Origin: Methylopila sp. M107
GTDB lineage: Bacteria > Pseudomonadota > Alphaproteobacteria > Rhizobiales > Methylopilaceae
DNA: 64,000 bases
Reading direction: 5' to 3'
Assembly (NCBI RefSeq): GCF_000384475.1
Contig: NZ_ARWB01000001.1
Location: 2,770,176 to 2,834,175, forward strand
The number at the start of each line of letters is the position of its first letter. Positions within the stretch are counted from its first letter, which is position 1. Below, piece by piece: positions 18,595 through 27,210 of this stretch. The translations under genes and the position numbers were made by a program. The notes under the pieces are model-generated. The model saw nothing but the letters and a program-made list of their open reading frames with translations. It ran no database searches and was not told where the DNA came from.

Positions 18595-18980
18595 GGGAAA
18601 TCCTTCTCAAAATTAAACGTCCGCGTCCCGAAGGATCACGAAACTGCTTGCGCGGTTTATACAAAAATAAAACTTGACGCTCGCCAAATCTCAATTTTGC
18701 GCAGACCAGCTGTTTTGTCACGCAAACAACGGTTTCAACATGCTCTTTTGCGTTGAATTTTGCAAGGAGGCCACCGTTTATTTCCGCGTGGGGGATTCTT
18801 CGCGGCCGATAATCGTGGCCGACGCCGAGCGGTGTCCGAAACGCTTTTGAGCGTCATGGTCGACATGACCGCCGGAGCGTGTCGCTCCAGACGAACTCTC
18901 GGCTTGCCGAGTTCCGTGATCCCAGACGCCGAGCGCAGACATCTCACAATGGAGACAAACGGCGGCGCGATTGCGGTCGG
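18595..18980. other. upstream region of the cold-shock gene
   Basis: About 385 bases, AT-rich between 18600 and 18770, holding the leader and probable promoter of the cold-shock gene. An AAGGAGG at 18763-18769 on the plus strand has no start codon at a suitable distance. The open frames to the right (18760-19254 plus) are shadows of the minus-strand small genes. Confidence 0.5.
18666..18694 (-). promoter_or_regulatory. probable promoter of the cold-shock gene
   Basis: On the minus strand TTGAGA (18694-18689) and TTTATT (18671-18666) are separated by exactly 17 bases in an AT-rich stretch. Each box matches four to five positions of the sigma70 consensus. A second AT-rich box (TATAAA) lies just downstream. 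Confidence 0.4.
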
Positions 18981-19163
18981 TCAGGCGTCGCCGGCCGCCG
19001 GCTCGTCTCCGAGCAACTCGTTCTGGACGGTGACGAGCTTTCGCAGCGACTCGATCATTCTGGCCGCATCCTGGAACAACTGCGCCGTTTCATCGGGCGT
19101 GAGGTCGTCGGTCATCAAGGCGGCTGCCCGCAGGATGTCGACGATGTCGAGCGGGGCGGTCAA
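18981..19163 (-). CDS. small hypothetical protein, second gene of a coupled pair
   Basis: A 60-residue, mostly helical, soluble protein (for example PLDIVDILRAAALMTDDLTP) of unknown function. Its TTG start overlaps the stop of the upstream gene (TTGA, 19160-19163), which points to translational coupling. The acidic helical sequence has normal codon usage for this genome. The TTG start and coupling are inferences. Confidence 0.6.
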   Translation of the reverse strand: MTAPLDIVDILRAAALMTDDLTPDETAQLFQDAARMIESLRKLVTVQNELLGDEPAAGDA

Positions 19164-19405
19164 GCTTCGAACTCCGCTGGCGTCCGGCCGGACCGGAAAA
19201 GCACCACCGGGTTTTCGTCCGCCTGTTCGGTGTCGACGTCGTAGCCCTGGCTGAGCGCCACGACGGCGGCGAACCGGCCGGCCGACCGCTCGGCCCGTCC
19301 CCTGGCTTCCAGAGCGGTCTTGAATTTCATGGGCGTCTCGGCCCGCAGCTTGCCGCGTTTGTCGGCGCTCCAGGTCAGAACGATATGAATCACTTCGGTC
19401 GCCAT
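19160..19405 (-). CDS. small hypothetical protein, first gene of a coupled pair
   Basis: An 81-residue soluble protein with beta-strand character at its N-terminus (TEVIHIVLTWSADKRGKL) and an Arg/Ala-rich helix (ALEARGRAERSAGRFAAV). It has no recognised domain. It is co-oriented with and overlaps the 60-residue gene downstream, so the two probably form a small operon. The function is unknown. Confidence 0.6.
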   Translation of the reverse strand: MATEVIHIVLTWSADKRGKLRAETPMKFKTALEARGRAERSAGRFAAVVALSQGYDVDTEQADENPVVLFRSGRTPAEFEA

Positions 19406-19532
19406 AAGCCGAGATAGCAGCAGCGCCGACCGCTTGTCGCGGCCGTCCTGCGCGGCGCGCTCGATTTCCGGAGCGGCCAGGCCTTGGCCGTTCGGGCCGA
19501 GCCGGAGCGCTCGACCCGCGACGGGATGACGC

Positions 19533-20684
19533 CTACGGCTTGCCTGCGAGCGCCTTTTGCCATTGCAGGATGAAGTCGCGATAGTTCTGGTTGTTGAGAT
19601 AGCCGATCAGGGCCGGCCCTATCGACACCGGGCGCTCGCTCGCGCCAAGCGTCTGTTTCAGATGCGCGGCCGTCGCCTCGCCTTCCACATCCTCCCGGAT
19701 CGAGAACAAATTGACCTTGTTGGCGATGATCGTCTGCCCGCGCTTCGACAGGATGTAATCTATCCAGAGCTTCGCGGCGTTGGGATGCGCGGCGTTCTTG
19801 TTGGCGATGAGGATGCGCGACAGAACGATCGTGTAGTCGCTGGGGTAGACGTAGCCGATCGACGGGTTTTCCCGTGCGAGCTTGGCGACGTATGCGCCGA
19901 GCACATTGTAGCCGATGATGGTTCTGCCGCCGACCAGATCGCGCGCCATGGCGCCGGTGGTGAGCTCGAGCTGTGTTTCGGTTCGCCCCAACGCCTTGGC
20001 GAGGTTCCAGAAGTCGGGAGAGATCGCTGCGTCCTGCGCGGCCAGGAAGAAGCCGAGCCCGGATTTCTCGATGTTGTAGCTCGAGACCTTGCCCTTGAAC
20101 CGCTCCGGCTCCTCGGACAGCAGGCGGACGAGATCCGCGCGCGTCTTGGGGACCTTGTCCTTCGGCAGCAGGTCCTTGTTGTAGGCGAACACCACAGGCT
20201 CGTAGGTCGTGCCGAAGGCCTGATGCTTCCAGTTCGACCAGCTCGGCAGTTTGTCGTCTTCTGGAGAATCGTAGGCCATCGCATAGCCGTCGCTGACCAG
20301 CGCGGCCTGCTGGTCCATGGCCGAGCTCCACAGCACGTCGGCCGTGCCCGAGCGCAGCTGGGTCTCGGCCACGAAGCGGTGGTAGAGCTCGGTGCTGTTG
20401 ATGTCCTCGTACGAGACGTCGATGCGGGGATACATCGACCGGAAATCGTCGACCAGCGGTTGGGCCAGCTTGGCGTCGGTGTTCGAGTAGATCACCAGAC
20501 GGCCTTCGTTCTCCGCGGCCCGGACCGTGTTCACATAGGCCGCGGGATAGCCCGGCGGCGGCTCGGCGGGCCGGGCGTAAGTCAGCAACTCCTCCGAACT
20601 CTGGGCGCCGGCCGGCATGACCGCGGCGATCGCCGCGCCGAAAGCGATCAGGATCGCGGTGGTCGTGGTCCTGGCGTTCAACAT
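19533..20684 (-). CDS. periplasmic solute-binding protein, ABC iron/phosphonate-type fold, no ABC partner
   Basis: A 383-residue exported protein with a signal peptide (AILIAFGAAIAAVMPAGAQS). The mature part begins with the family pattern EGRLVIYSNTD and continues with DVLWSSAMDQQ and IIGYNVLGAY, typical of cluster 1 (AfuA/FbpA-like) binding proteins. No permease or ATPase is nearby. Instead it is the last gene after a CitMHS transporter and a universal stress protein, and its start overlaps the stress-protein stop. It is clearly paralogous to the protein at 33812 (shared NW..QAFG, Y.IEKSG.G, IGYN.LG.Y and P.DYT..LSR blocks). I infer a role in substrate capture or sensing rather than classical ABC import. 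The ligand is unknown. Confidence 0.85.
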   Translation of the reverse strand: MLNARTTTTAILIAFGAAIAAVMPAGAQSSEELLTYARPAEPPPGYPAAYVNTVRAAENEGRLVIYSNTDAKLAQPLVDDFRSMYPRIDVSYEDINSTELYHRFVAETQLRSGTADVLWSSAMDQQAALVSDGYAMAYDSPEDDKLPSWSNWKHQAFGTTYEPVVFAYNKDLLPKDKVPKTRADLVRLLSEEPERFKGKVSSYNIEKSGLGFFLAAQDAAISPDFWNLAKALGRTETQLELTTGAMARDLVGGRTIIGYNVLGAYVAKLARENPSIGYVYPSDYTIVLSRILIANKNAAHPNAAKLWIDYILSKRGQTIIANKVNLFSIREDVEGEATAAHLKQTLGASERPVSIGPALIGYLNNQNYRDFILQWQKALAGKP

Positions 20685-21175
20685 GGCTTCATCGCCTCCG
20701 CCGGCACCAGGAGGACAGGAACGTGGGAGTTGCGGATGATGCCCTGCGCCGCCGACCTGAAGAGGATGCCGGCGATGATGCTCCCGCCACGCGAACCCAG
20801 AATAATGAGATCCGCAGCGGTCGCCTTGGCTTCGGCCAGGACCCGGTCGGCGACGTCGTCGTCCTCCCGCACCGCGATTTCGGTTATGGGGTGAGCGGGC
20901 GTCTGACTCGAGCGGAGCACGTAGAACGCATTGATCTGCGCCTCGATATGCTCCCTCGCGCGCTGCAGTCGCTCTTCATGATATTCGTCAAGCTTCTCCT
21001 GAGGGATGAAGTTGTCGATCTCGATGAGCGATTTCTCGCGCAGGTCGGGGATGACCTTCAGCACGTGAAGGTTCGCTCCCAGCCTGTTGGCGAGGTCGAT
21101 GCCGTAGGCGAGCGCCACGTCGCTGCCCTCTTCTAGATCGGCGGCGTAGAGGATGCTCTTGATGGTGTGCGTCAT
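20678..21175 (-). CDS. universal stress protein, UspA family
   Basis: A 165-residue cytosolic protein. The start at 21175 is preferred to an in-frame ATG at 21205 because a GAGGAG ribosome site lies just upstream. The Usp fold is visible: IKSILYAADLEEGSD at the N-terminus, LHVLKVIPD after strand 2, and ADLIILGSRGGS before the C-terminal VPVLLVPAE strand. The usual nucleotide motif G-2x-G-9x-G-S/T is altered: after GSRGG the expected second Gly-Ser is FRS, so ATP binding may be weakened. It lies 10 bases after the CitMHS gene in the same operon and overlaps the solute-binding protein gene. Usp proteins linked to transporters often modulate them, but this is inference here. Confidence 0.88.
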   Translation of the reverse strand: MTHTIKSILYAADLEEGSDVALAYGIDLANRLGANLHVLKVIPDLREKSLIEIDNFIPQEKLDEYHEERLQRAREHIEAQINAFYVLRSSQTPAHPITEIAVREDDDVADRVLAEAKATAADLIILGSRGGSIIAGILFRSAAQGIIRNSHVPVLLVPAEAMKPC

Positions 21176-21185
21176 GACGCTCTCC

Positions 21186-22499
21186 TCAGACCGGGCTGCC
21201 GACAAGGGGAACCACGCCGAACACGACGGTTGCGATCAGCATCACCAGCGCCGCGGACAAGGCCCATAGCAGCGTGTAGCGTTGGTGGTCGCCGAACTCG
21301 ACCTTGGCCAGTCCCACCAGCAGATAGGTCGAGGCCACAAGCGGACTGAGCAGGTGGACCTGCTGGCCGACGAGCGAGGCGCGCGCGATCTCGGCGGGCG
21401 AGAAGCCGTAAACGGCCGCCGTTTTCGCCAGGATCGGCAGGATGCCGAAGTAAAAGGCGTCGTTCGAGATGAAGAAGGTGAACGGCACGCTCAGCACGGC
21501 CGTCACGATCGCCATATAGGGGCCCATCCACTGCGGCACGGCTGCGATCACGCTCGCGGCGATCGCGTCGACCATCTTGGTGCCCGACAGGATACCGACG
21601 AAGACGCCGGCCGCAAAGATCAGCGCCGCGACGGGAAGCACGTTCGGCGCGTGCGCCTCGGTGCGCTCTTTCGCCTGCTGCAGGCCGGGATAGTTCACCG
21701 TGATGGCGATCGCGAAAGCCACCATGAACAGGATCGGCAGCGGCGCGAGGCCCATGATCAAGGTGACAAGCAGCGCGATGGTGAGCAGCGCGTTGAACCA
21801 CAGCAGCTTGGGCCGCACGAGTGACATGTCGCGCTGTTCGCCCGACTCGACCGCGAGATCGCTCGTGCTCTCCAACGTGATGACGCCGAGCCTGCGCCGC
21901 TCGCGCATGCCGAGGATGTAGGCGACGAAGAGGATCCAGATCCCGGTCACGACCATGGCCGGGATGAGCGGCACGAAAACATGGCCGATGTCGAGACCGA
22001 GCGAACTCGTGGCGCGCGCCGTCGGGCCGCCCCAGGGCAGCAGGTTCATGTTGCCGCCGGCCATGATGACCACGCAGGCGAAGATCAGCTTGTTGATCCC
22101 GAGCCTCTCGTAAAGCGGAAGCATCGCGGCGGCCGAGACCATGTAGGTGGTCGACCCGTCGCCGTCGAGACTGACGAACATCGCGAGCGCGGCGGTGCCG
22201 ACCACGATCTTCATCGGATCCCCGCCGACGAATTTGAGGATGACCTTGACGATCGGATCGAACAGGCCCGCATCGATCATGATGCCGAAATACAGAATGG
22301 CGAAGGTGAGCATCACGCCGGTCGGCGCGAGCTTCGTCACGCCCTGCAGCATCATGGGCCCGAGCGCGTCCGGGCTGAAGCCCGCGAGCAGTCCGAAGAT
22401 GATCGGAATGATGATAAGCGCGACCACGGCCGGCAGTCGCTTCGTCATGATCAGCGTCATGAAGACGATGATCATCAAATAGGCTAGAATCGTTAGCAT
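21186..22499 (-). CDS. CitMHS family citrate (metal-citrate):H+ symporter
   Basis: A 437-residue inner-membrane protein with about 11-12 hydrophobic segments. The family signature is present: TFAILYFGIMIDAGLFDP, then SLDGDGSTTYMVSAAAMLPL, and MNLLPWGGPTARA. These match CitM/CitN-type transporters that import citrate complexed with a divalent metal. It heads a three-gene unit with the stress protein and a solute-binding protein. An imperfect inverted repeat 48-80 bases before its start may be a regulator site. The paralogous binding protein next to a TctD/TctE-like two-component system at 31.7-34.8 kb suggests the transporter is controlled by carboxylate sensing. The exact substrate is not provable from sequence. 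Confidence 0.88.
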   Translation of the reverse strand: MLTILAYLMIIVFMTLIMTKRLPAVVALIIIPIIFGLLAGFSPDALGPMMLQGVTKLAPTGVMLTFAILYFGIMIDAGLFDPIVKVILKFVGGDPMKIVVGTAALAMFVSLDGDGSTTYMVSAAAMLPLYERLGINKLIFACVVIMAGGNMNLLPWGGPTARATSSLGLDIGHVFVPLIPAMVVTGIWILFVAYILGMRERRRLGVITLESTSDLAVESGEQRDMSLVRPKLLWFNALLTIALLVTLIMGLAPLPILFMVAFAIAITVNYPGLQQAKERTEAHAPNVLPVAALIFAAGVFVGILSGTKMVDAIAASVIAAVPQWMGPYMAIVTAVLSVPFTFFISNDAFYFGILPILAKTAAVYGFSPAEIARASLVGQQVHLLSPLVASTYLLVGLAKVEFGDHQRYTLLWALSAALVMLIATVVFGVVPLVGSPV

Positions 22500-22546
22500 T
22501 TTGAATGCCTTATTGTTGCGTTTGCTTCCCCTTGATCCGGGTTCGA

Positions 22547-22579
22547 AGCCTCAATTCGCCCAATGCGCGAACTGAGGCT
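22547..22579. promoter_or_regulatory. inverted repeat upstream of the citrate transporter gene, possible operator
   Basis: Arms at 22547-22559 and 22567-22579 match over 12 of 13 positions (AGCCTCAATTCGC against AGCCTCAGTTCGC) around a 7-base spacer. It lies 48-80 bases before the transporter ATG and 108-140 bases after the hydrolase gene. No T-run adjoins it on the minus strand, which argues for an operator rather than a terminator. Confidence 0.35.
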
Positions 22580-22686
22580 CCTTCGACCGGCGGCAGTGCG
22601 TTCATCGTGCCTGGGCGCCTGGCGGCGCGTGGCTGTTCGAAGCGTTCATCTCCATCCCTCGGCGACAGGCGTTCTGGGGCTGGGCG

Positions 22687-23610
22687 CTAGGCGCTCTTCT
22701 GTCTGGGCCCCAGAAACTCGGTGACGACTTCCGTCTGCGGCGGCTCGAAAAGCGGAGGAACATGGCCGCAGTCGGAAAAGTGGCGAATGGCGGCGTTGGC
22801 GTTGCGCGCCGCCATTTCTTCGGTCAGGTCGTGGGTCAGCAGGTCGGACTGCTCGCCATGCAGCACCAATATCTCCGCGGAGATCTTGTCCCAGTAATGC
22901 CAAAGATTGAGCGGCGAGAACCAGGAGGTGCGAAATGCATTTGAGATGTTCTTGTCGCACAGGGCCGCGAACGCGTTCAGCTCATTGTCCCATTCGACGC
23001 TGTGAACGGTGATGTGCCGCCACTGATCGTCCGTGAGGTCTCCGTAGGGCGACAGAATTTCCCGGTAATAGACTTCCGCCTCTCCCAGGGAGGGGAAGGT
23101 CTCCGGCATGTCGCGGAGATATCGACCGATCCGTCCCAGACCCACGGACGAGACGTACGGACCGATGTCGTTGATCACGAGCCGCTTGATCTGGGAGCCC
23201 GGCATCCCGGCGAGCACGATCCCGATCAGGCCGCCGAGCGAGGTTCCGACCCAATCCACCTCGTCAACGCCGAGCCGGGCAATCAGCGCGTTCATCGCGG
23301 CGCAGTATTCTGGAAGCGCATATTCGTTCGGATCGAGCAACCATTCGCTGTGTCCGCGGCCCGGCAGGTCGGGGCAGACGACCCGCCGACCCTGCCTCGC
23401 CAGCCTGTCGGCCAGGAAATCGAAATCGCGGCCTTGCCGGGTCAGGCCATGGACGCACACCACGGGGCGCGCGTCCGTCTCCGGACCCCATTCGACATAG
23501 GAAATTCGATGGAACTCGGTTTTCGAAAGGCTCATGACGGCGCCGCGACGAGCCGGCTCGAGTTCGCTTGCGACCGCGAGGGACACTTTTGAAGTTTGTG
23601 ATCTGCTCAT
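22687..23610 (-). CDS. alpha/beta hydrolase
   Basis: A 307-residue protein (282 if the ATG at 23535 is the true start; neither has a clear ribosome site). It has the alpha/beta-hydrolase fold: the oxyanion region VCVHGLTRQGRDFD, PDLPGRGHSEW, and a nucleophile elbow VGTSLGG with Ser124. The acid is probably in EILVLHGEQSD, and the catalytic His is in FSDCGHVPPLF. The first member of the pair could be an esterase, thioesterase or oligomer hydrolase. It is the last gene of the PHA group and may release or trim hydroxyacyl products. This substrate assignment is inference. Confidence 0.8.
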   Translation of the reverse strand: MSRSQTSKVSLAVASELEPARRGAVMSLSKTEFHRISYVEWGPETDARPVVCVHGLTRQGRDFDFLADRLARQGRRVVCPDLPGRGHSEWLLDPNEYALPEYCAAMNALIARLGVDEVDWVGTSLGGLIGIVLAGMPGSQIKRLVINDIGPYVSSVGLGRIGRYLRDMPETFPSLGEAEVYYREILSPYGDLTDDQWRHITVHSVEWDNELNAFAALCDKNISNAFRTSWFSPLNLWHYWDKISAEILVLHGEQSDLLTHDLTEEMAARNANAAIRHFSDCGHVPPLFEPPQTEVVTEFLGPRQKSA

Positions 23611-23678
23611 CAGCGCGTCTTCACGTCGTGGGTCTCACATCAACCGGCCGAACGTCTCGGCCAAAGTCGTCTCGCGGT

Positions 23679-24086
23679 CTATTTCGTCGGCTTTCGGAAC
23701 TGGGCGAGACCTTCGGTCATTCGGTCCTGCGCTACGGCGAACGTCGCTTCGCTCGCCTTGGCGACGAGATCGGTGACTTCGCGCGTTCCGACGAACGCCC
23801 TTTCCAGCGTCATCTTGACGAGTTCCGCTCGTTCCTGCGACGTGAGTTCAGCTTCCGAGAACATCCTCAAGAGCCGCTCCGAGGTGTCTCGAAAAAGCTC
23901 GAACTGTCGTTGCAGCACTGCGTGGGCGCCGTTACTGGCGATCTGAGAGGCAAGAAACATCGCCTCGATGTTCTTCTTTTGCTCCATAAGCATCGCACCG
24001 GCGTCGTGGTCGGTAGAATTGAGTTTGATGAGGGCTTCTCTGAGCTGGTCGGTTATTCTCTGAAGGTCCGGCGGAGCGTCTGCCAT
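23679..24086 (-). CDS. phasin family protein (PHA granule-associated)
   Basis: A 135-residue, highly helical, amphipathic protein without a signal peptide, matching the phasin type: EQKKNIEAMFLASQIASNGA, then VLQRQFELFRDTSERLLR and VTDLVAKASEATFAVAQDRM. Phasins coat polyhydroxyalkanoate granules and control their size and number. The gene follows the CoA-transferase by 57 bases and is two genes after phaC, which supports the call. Confidence 0.78.
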   Translation of the reverse strand: MADAPPDLQRITDQLREALIKLNSTDHDAGAMLMEQKKNIEAMFLASQIASNGAHAVLQRQFELFRDTSERLLRMFSEAELTSQERAELVKMTLERAFVGTREVTDLVAKASEATFAVAQDRMTEGLAQFRKPTK

Positions 24087-24143
24087 TGAGGCTGTTCTTT
24101 CTGTTGGCGAGCGGCATGCGTAGGTTGTGGCGGGAGAAGAAGG

Positions 24144-26099
24144 TCAGTGCGGATGCCGCGCGGCGTCCTCGTGCTGTCGGAGAACGTAGCCGGCGGCGTC
24201 GATCTGCTTCTCGAAGACGTGAGGAGCGTCCTCGCGCCGGCCAAGCGCCGCGCCCAGCTTGAGGCGCAGAAACGCGCTCGTCGTGTAACGCGAGACGTGA
24301 TCGTAACAACGCCGCTCGACGTCGTTCGCCATCGCGAACCAATCGTCGCTCATATACGGCGCGATGTTGATTGCGTCGTAGTTGATGACCGCCGACAACC
24401 TCTTGCCGACGCGCTCGTGCAGCGCGAACACCGCCTCGCGCACGGCATCGACGTCTGCGCTGTTGTGAACGCGATAGCCCTCGAGATTGAGGAACAGCGT
24501 GTTGCGGGCCTCGTCGAACTGCATGCGCTGCGCGATCGGCCGGTTCAGCAGAAGGTCGTCGAGCCCCATCGTCTGCTTTGCGAAGATTTCAGCCACCATC
24601 GTCCTGGGCGAGCGGATGATCGGCCGGAAGTTCATCTGGGCGAGGATATCCCGCTCGACGTCGACGCCGGGCGCGACTTCCGTGAGCTCGATGCCGTCGG
24701 GTCCGAGCGAGAACACGCAGCGCTCGGTCACGAACAGCACGCTCTGGCCGGTCTCCCGCGCGAGATCGCCCGAGAAGGTGATGTGCTCGACCTCACCGAC
24801 GAACTTCTGCTGCCGCCCCTCCTTGAGGATACGCAGCTCGCCGTCCTTGATCTCGGTCTTCAGGCCCCCAGCCGTAAACGTTCCGCAGAACACGAGACGC
24901 TGCGCGTTCTGCGAGATGTTGATGAAGCCGCCGGCGCCCGCGAGCCGGTCGCCGAACTTGCTGACATTGACGTTGCCCGCGGCGTCGACCTGCGCCAGAC
25001 CCAGGCAGGCGAGGTCTAGGCCGCCGCCGTCGTAGAAGTCGAACATTTGGTTCTGGTCGATGATGGCCTCGGCGTTCACCGCCGCGCCGAAATCGAGGCC
25101 GCTCTGCGGGATGCCGCCGATGATCCCGGGCTCCGCCGTCAACGTGACGAGATCGATGATCTTCTCTTCGGCGGCGACCGTCGCGACGCCTTCCGGCATG
25201 CCGATGCCGAGATTGACCACGCCGCCCATCGGAAGCTCGAACGCGCAGCGCCGCGCGATGACCTTGCGGTCGTCAAGCGCCATGACGCCCGCCCGGTCGG
25301 ACGGCACGCGCAGCTCGCCCGAAAAGGCGCCGCTGTAGTGCGTCGCATAGGTCTGCGCATGATGCTCGGTGCTGGCCACCACCACGCAGTCGACCAGCGC
25401 GCCGGGTATGCGCACATGGCGCGGATTGAGCGATCCGGCGGCGGCGATGCGCTCGACCTGGACGATGACGAACCCCTTGCAGTTCTTGGCCGCCGTCGCG
25501 AGCGAGAGATTGTCGAGGGTGAGCGCTTCCTTCTCCATCGTGACGTTGCCGTAGGGATCGGCCGTCGTGCCGCGCAGGATCGCGACGTGGATCGGAAACG
25601 CCTTGTAGAACAGCCATGTCTCGCCGCCGATCTCCATCAGTTCGACGAGGTCTTCGGTCGTTCTGGCGTTCAGCTTTCCGCCGCCGTTGCGCGGGTCGAC
25701 GAAGGTCTGCAGGCCGACCTTCGAGAGCAGGCCGGCCTTGCGGCCCGCGATCTCCCGGAACAGGTGGGAGACGCAGCCGAGCGGCAGGTTGTAGGCTTCG
25801 CAGTCGCCGCTGACCGCCTTGCTCGCGAGCTTTGGCACCAGCCCAAAATGCCCGCCGACCAGCCGCCGGACCAAACCTTCATGGGCGAGCCGGTTCAGCC
25901 CCTTCTCGCCGCCGTCGCCCGGCGCCGCGGCGAAGACCAGGCTGAGGTCGCGAGGCTCCCCGCCGTCGAGAAAGCGCTGTTCGAGCGCTTTCAGGACCTC
26001 GTCGGGCGTCCCCACGCCGACGAAGCCCGACGCCGCGACGGTGTCTCCGGAACGGATGATCGCGACAGCCTCGGCTGCGGAGACGATCTTGTTGCGCAT
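24144..26099 (-). CDS. family I CoA-transferase (propionate/acetate CoA-transferase-like)
   Basis: A 651-residue protein, longer than the usual 520 or so because of about 120 extra C-terminal residues. It has the two fused CoA-transferase halves: the N-terminal GDTVAASGFVGVGTP and AGLLSKVGLQTFVDPRNGGG, and the C-terminal half beginning MGGVVNLGIGMPEGV. The catalytic Glu is E323 in LTAEPGIIGG, close to the equivalent Glu of propionate CoA-transferase. Such enzymes move CoA from acetyl- or propionyl-CoA to organic acids, including hydroxyacids. Placed 7 bases after phaC, it probably makes hydroxyacyl-CoA for the PHA synthase. The extra C-terminal region is unexplained. Confidence 0.85.
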   Translation of the reverse strand: MRNKIVSAAEAVAIIRSGDTVAASGFVGVGTPDEVLKALEQRFLDGGEPRDLSLVFAAAPGDGGEKGLNRLAHEGLVRRLVGGHFGLVPKLASKAVSGDCEAYNLPLGCVSHLFREIAGRKAGLLSKVGLQTFVDPRNGGGKLNARTTEDLVELMEIGGETWLFYKAFPIHVAILRGTTADPYGNVTMEKEALTLDNLSLATAAKNCKGFVIVQVERIAAAGSLNPRHVRIPGALVDCVVVASTEHHAQTYATHYSGAFSGELRVPSDRAGVMALDDRKVIARRCAFELPMGGVVNLGIGMPEGVATVAAEEKIIDLVTLTAEPGIIGGIPQSGLDFGAAVNAEAIIDQNQMFDFYDGGGLDLACLGLAQVDAAGNVNVSKFGDRLAGAGGFINISQNAQRLVFCGTFTAGGLKTEIKDGELRILKEGRQQKFVGEVEHITFSGDLARETGQSVLFVTERCVFSLGPDGIELTEVAPGVDVERDILAQMNFRPIIRSPRTMVAEIFAKQTMGLDDLLLNRPIAQRMQFDEARNTLFLNLEGYRVHNSADVDAVREAVFALHERVGKRLSAVINYDAINIAPYMSDDWFAMANDVERRCYDHVSRYTTSAFLRLKLGAALGRREDAPHVFEKQIDAAGYVLRQHEDAARHPH

Positions 26100-26106
26100 A
26101 TTCGCC

Positions 26107-27210
26107 TCAGCGATCCCGCGCCTGAAGCCAGTCGGCGATGTTTTCGGTCAGCTTTCCCTGTGACCGGCTGGAGACGAACAGGCCGACATGGCCGCCCGGC
26201 AGCGGAATTTCCGTGTAATCGTCGCTGCCGACCTTCTGCACCAAAGCCTTGGAGGAGCCCGGCGGGATGATGTGATCGTCGAGCGCATAGACGTTCAACA
26301 CCGGCACATCGATATCGGCGAGATCGACGGTGCGTCCGGACAAAGCGAACTTGCCCTCGAACAGCTGGTTCTCCTGATAGAGCTCCTTCAGCCACTGCCG
26401 GCCGGCGGCGCCCGGATGGTCCGGCCGGTCGGCCAGCCATTTCTCCATGCGCAGGAAGTTCATCATCTTGTCTTTGTCGTCGATGATGTCGATCAGATCG
26501 AGATTGTACTTGGTGAGCGAGCGCATCGGCGTCATGAGCGAGAAGATCGAGCTCATGAACTCGCCCGGAATGACGCCGAGCGCGTCGACCATCTTGTCGA
26601 TGTCTTCCGGCGCCAGGCTGCGCGTCCAGACGTTGAGGAAGCCATGGTGCTGGGCCGCCGAGTCGATCTCGGCGTGGAAGTCGATCGGCGTGATGGTGAG
26701 AACGAGGTTCTTCACGCGCTCCTTGTGGAGCGCCGTGTAGCAGGTCGTGAACACGCCGCCCTCGCAGATGCCGAGCAGGGTGATCTTGTCGTGGCCGGTC
26801 TCGGCGCAGATCCGCGAGACCGCTGAGTCGATGTAGTCGTCGACATAGTCGTCGATCGTGAGCCAGCGCTCCGCCCGCCCCGGCTGGCCCCAGTCGATCA
26901 GCCACAGGTCGAGACCCTTGCCGAGCAGGCTGCGCACCAGCGAGCGGTCGGGCTGGAGGTCGGCCATCGTGTAGCGGCCGATCAGCCCGTAGACGATGAG
27001 CACCGGCGTGCCGATCTTCGCCTCGGCAAGCGCGTCGTAGCGGAACAGCTCCACCTTGTCGCGCCGCTCGATCAGCGTCTTGGGAGTGGCCCCGACGTCG
27101 ATGTCGGCGTCCCGGATGCCGCCGAGAACTTCGGCCCCTTTCTGCATCTTCCCGAGGTTCGCGGCGAACTCCTTCAAGAACCCGTCGAACCCGGCGGCGG
27201 TCTCCGTCAT
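26107..27210 (-). CDS. phaC: class III poly(3-hydroxyalkanoate) synthase, catalytic subunit PhaC
   Basis: A 367-residue cytosolic enzyme, the size typical of class III PhaC. It polymerises hydroxyacyl-CoA into polyester at the granule surface. The lipase-like box is LLGICEGG with nucleophile C149, the general acid/base pair is D312 in ALDDHIIPP and H341 in PGGHVG, and LWLIDWGQPGRAER is the conserved PhaC block. Its ATG overlaps the phaE stop (ATGA, 27207-27210), as expected for a 1:1 complex. No phaA or phaB is in the window; a CoA-transferase follows instead. Confidence 0.93.
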   Translation of the reverse strand: MTETAAGFDGFLKEFAANLGKMQKGAEVLGGIRDADIDVGATPKTLIERRDKVELFRYDALAEAKIGTPVLIVYGLIGRYTMADLQPDRSLVRSLLGKGLDLWLIDWGQPGRAERWLTIDDYVDDYIDSAVSRICAETGHDKITLLGICEGGVFTTCYTALHKERVKNLVLTITPIDFHAEIDSAAQHHGFLNVWTRSLAPEDIDKMVDALGVIPGEFMSSIFSLMTPMRSLTKYNLDLIDIIDDKDKMMNFLRMEKWLADRPDHPGAAGRQWLKELYQENQLFEGKFALSGRTVDLADIDVPVLNVYALDDHIIPPGSSKALVQKVGSDDYTEIPLPGGHVGLFVSSRSQGKLTENIADWLQARDR

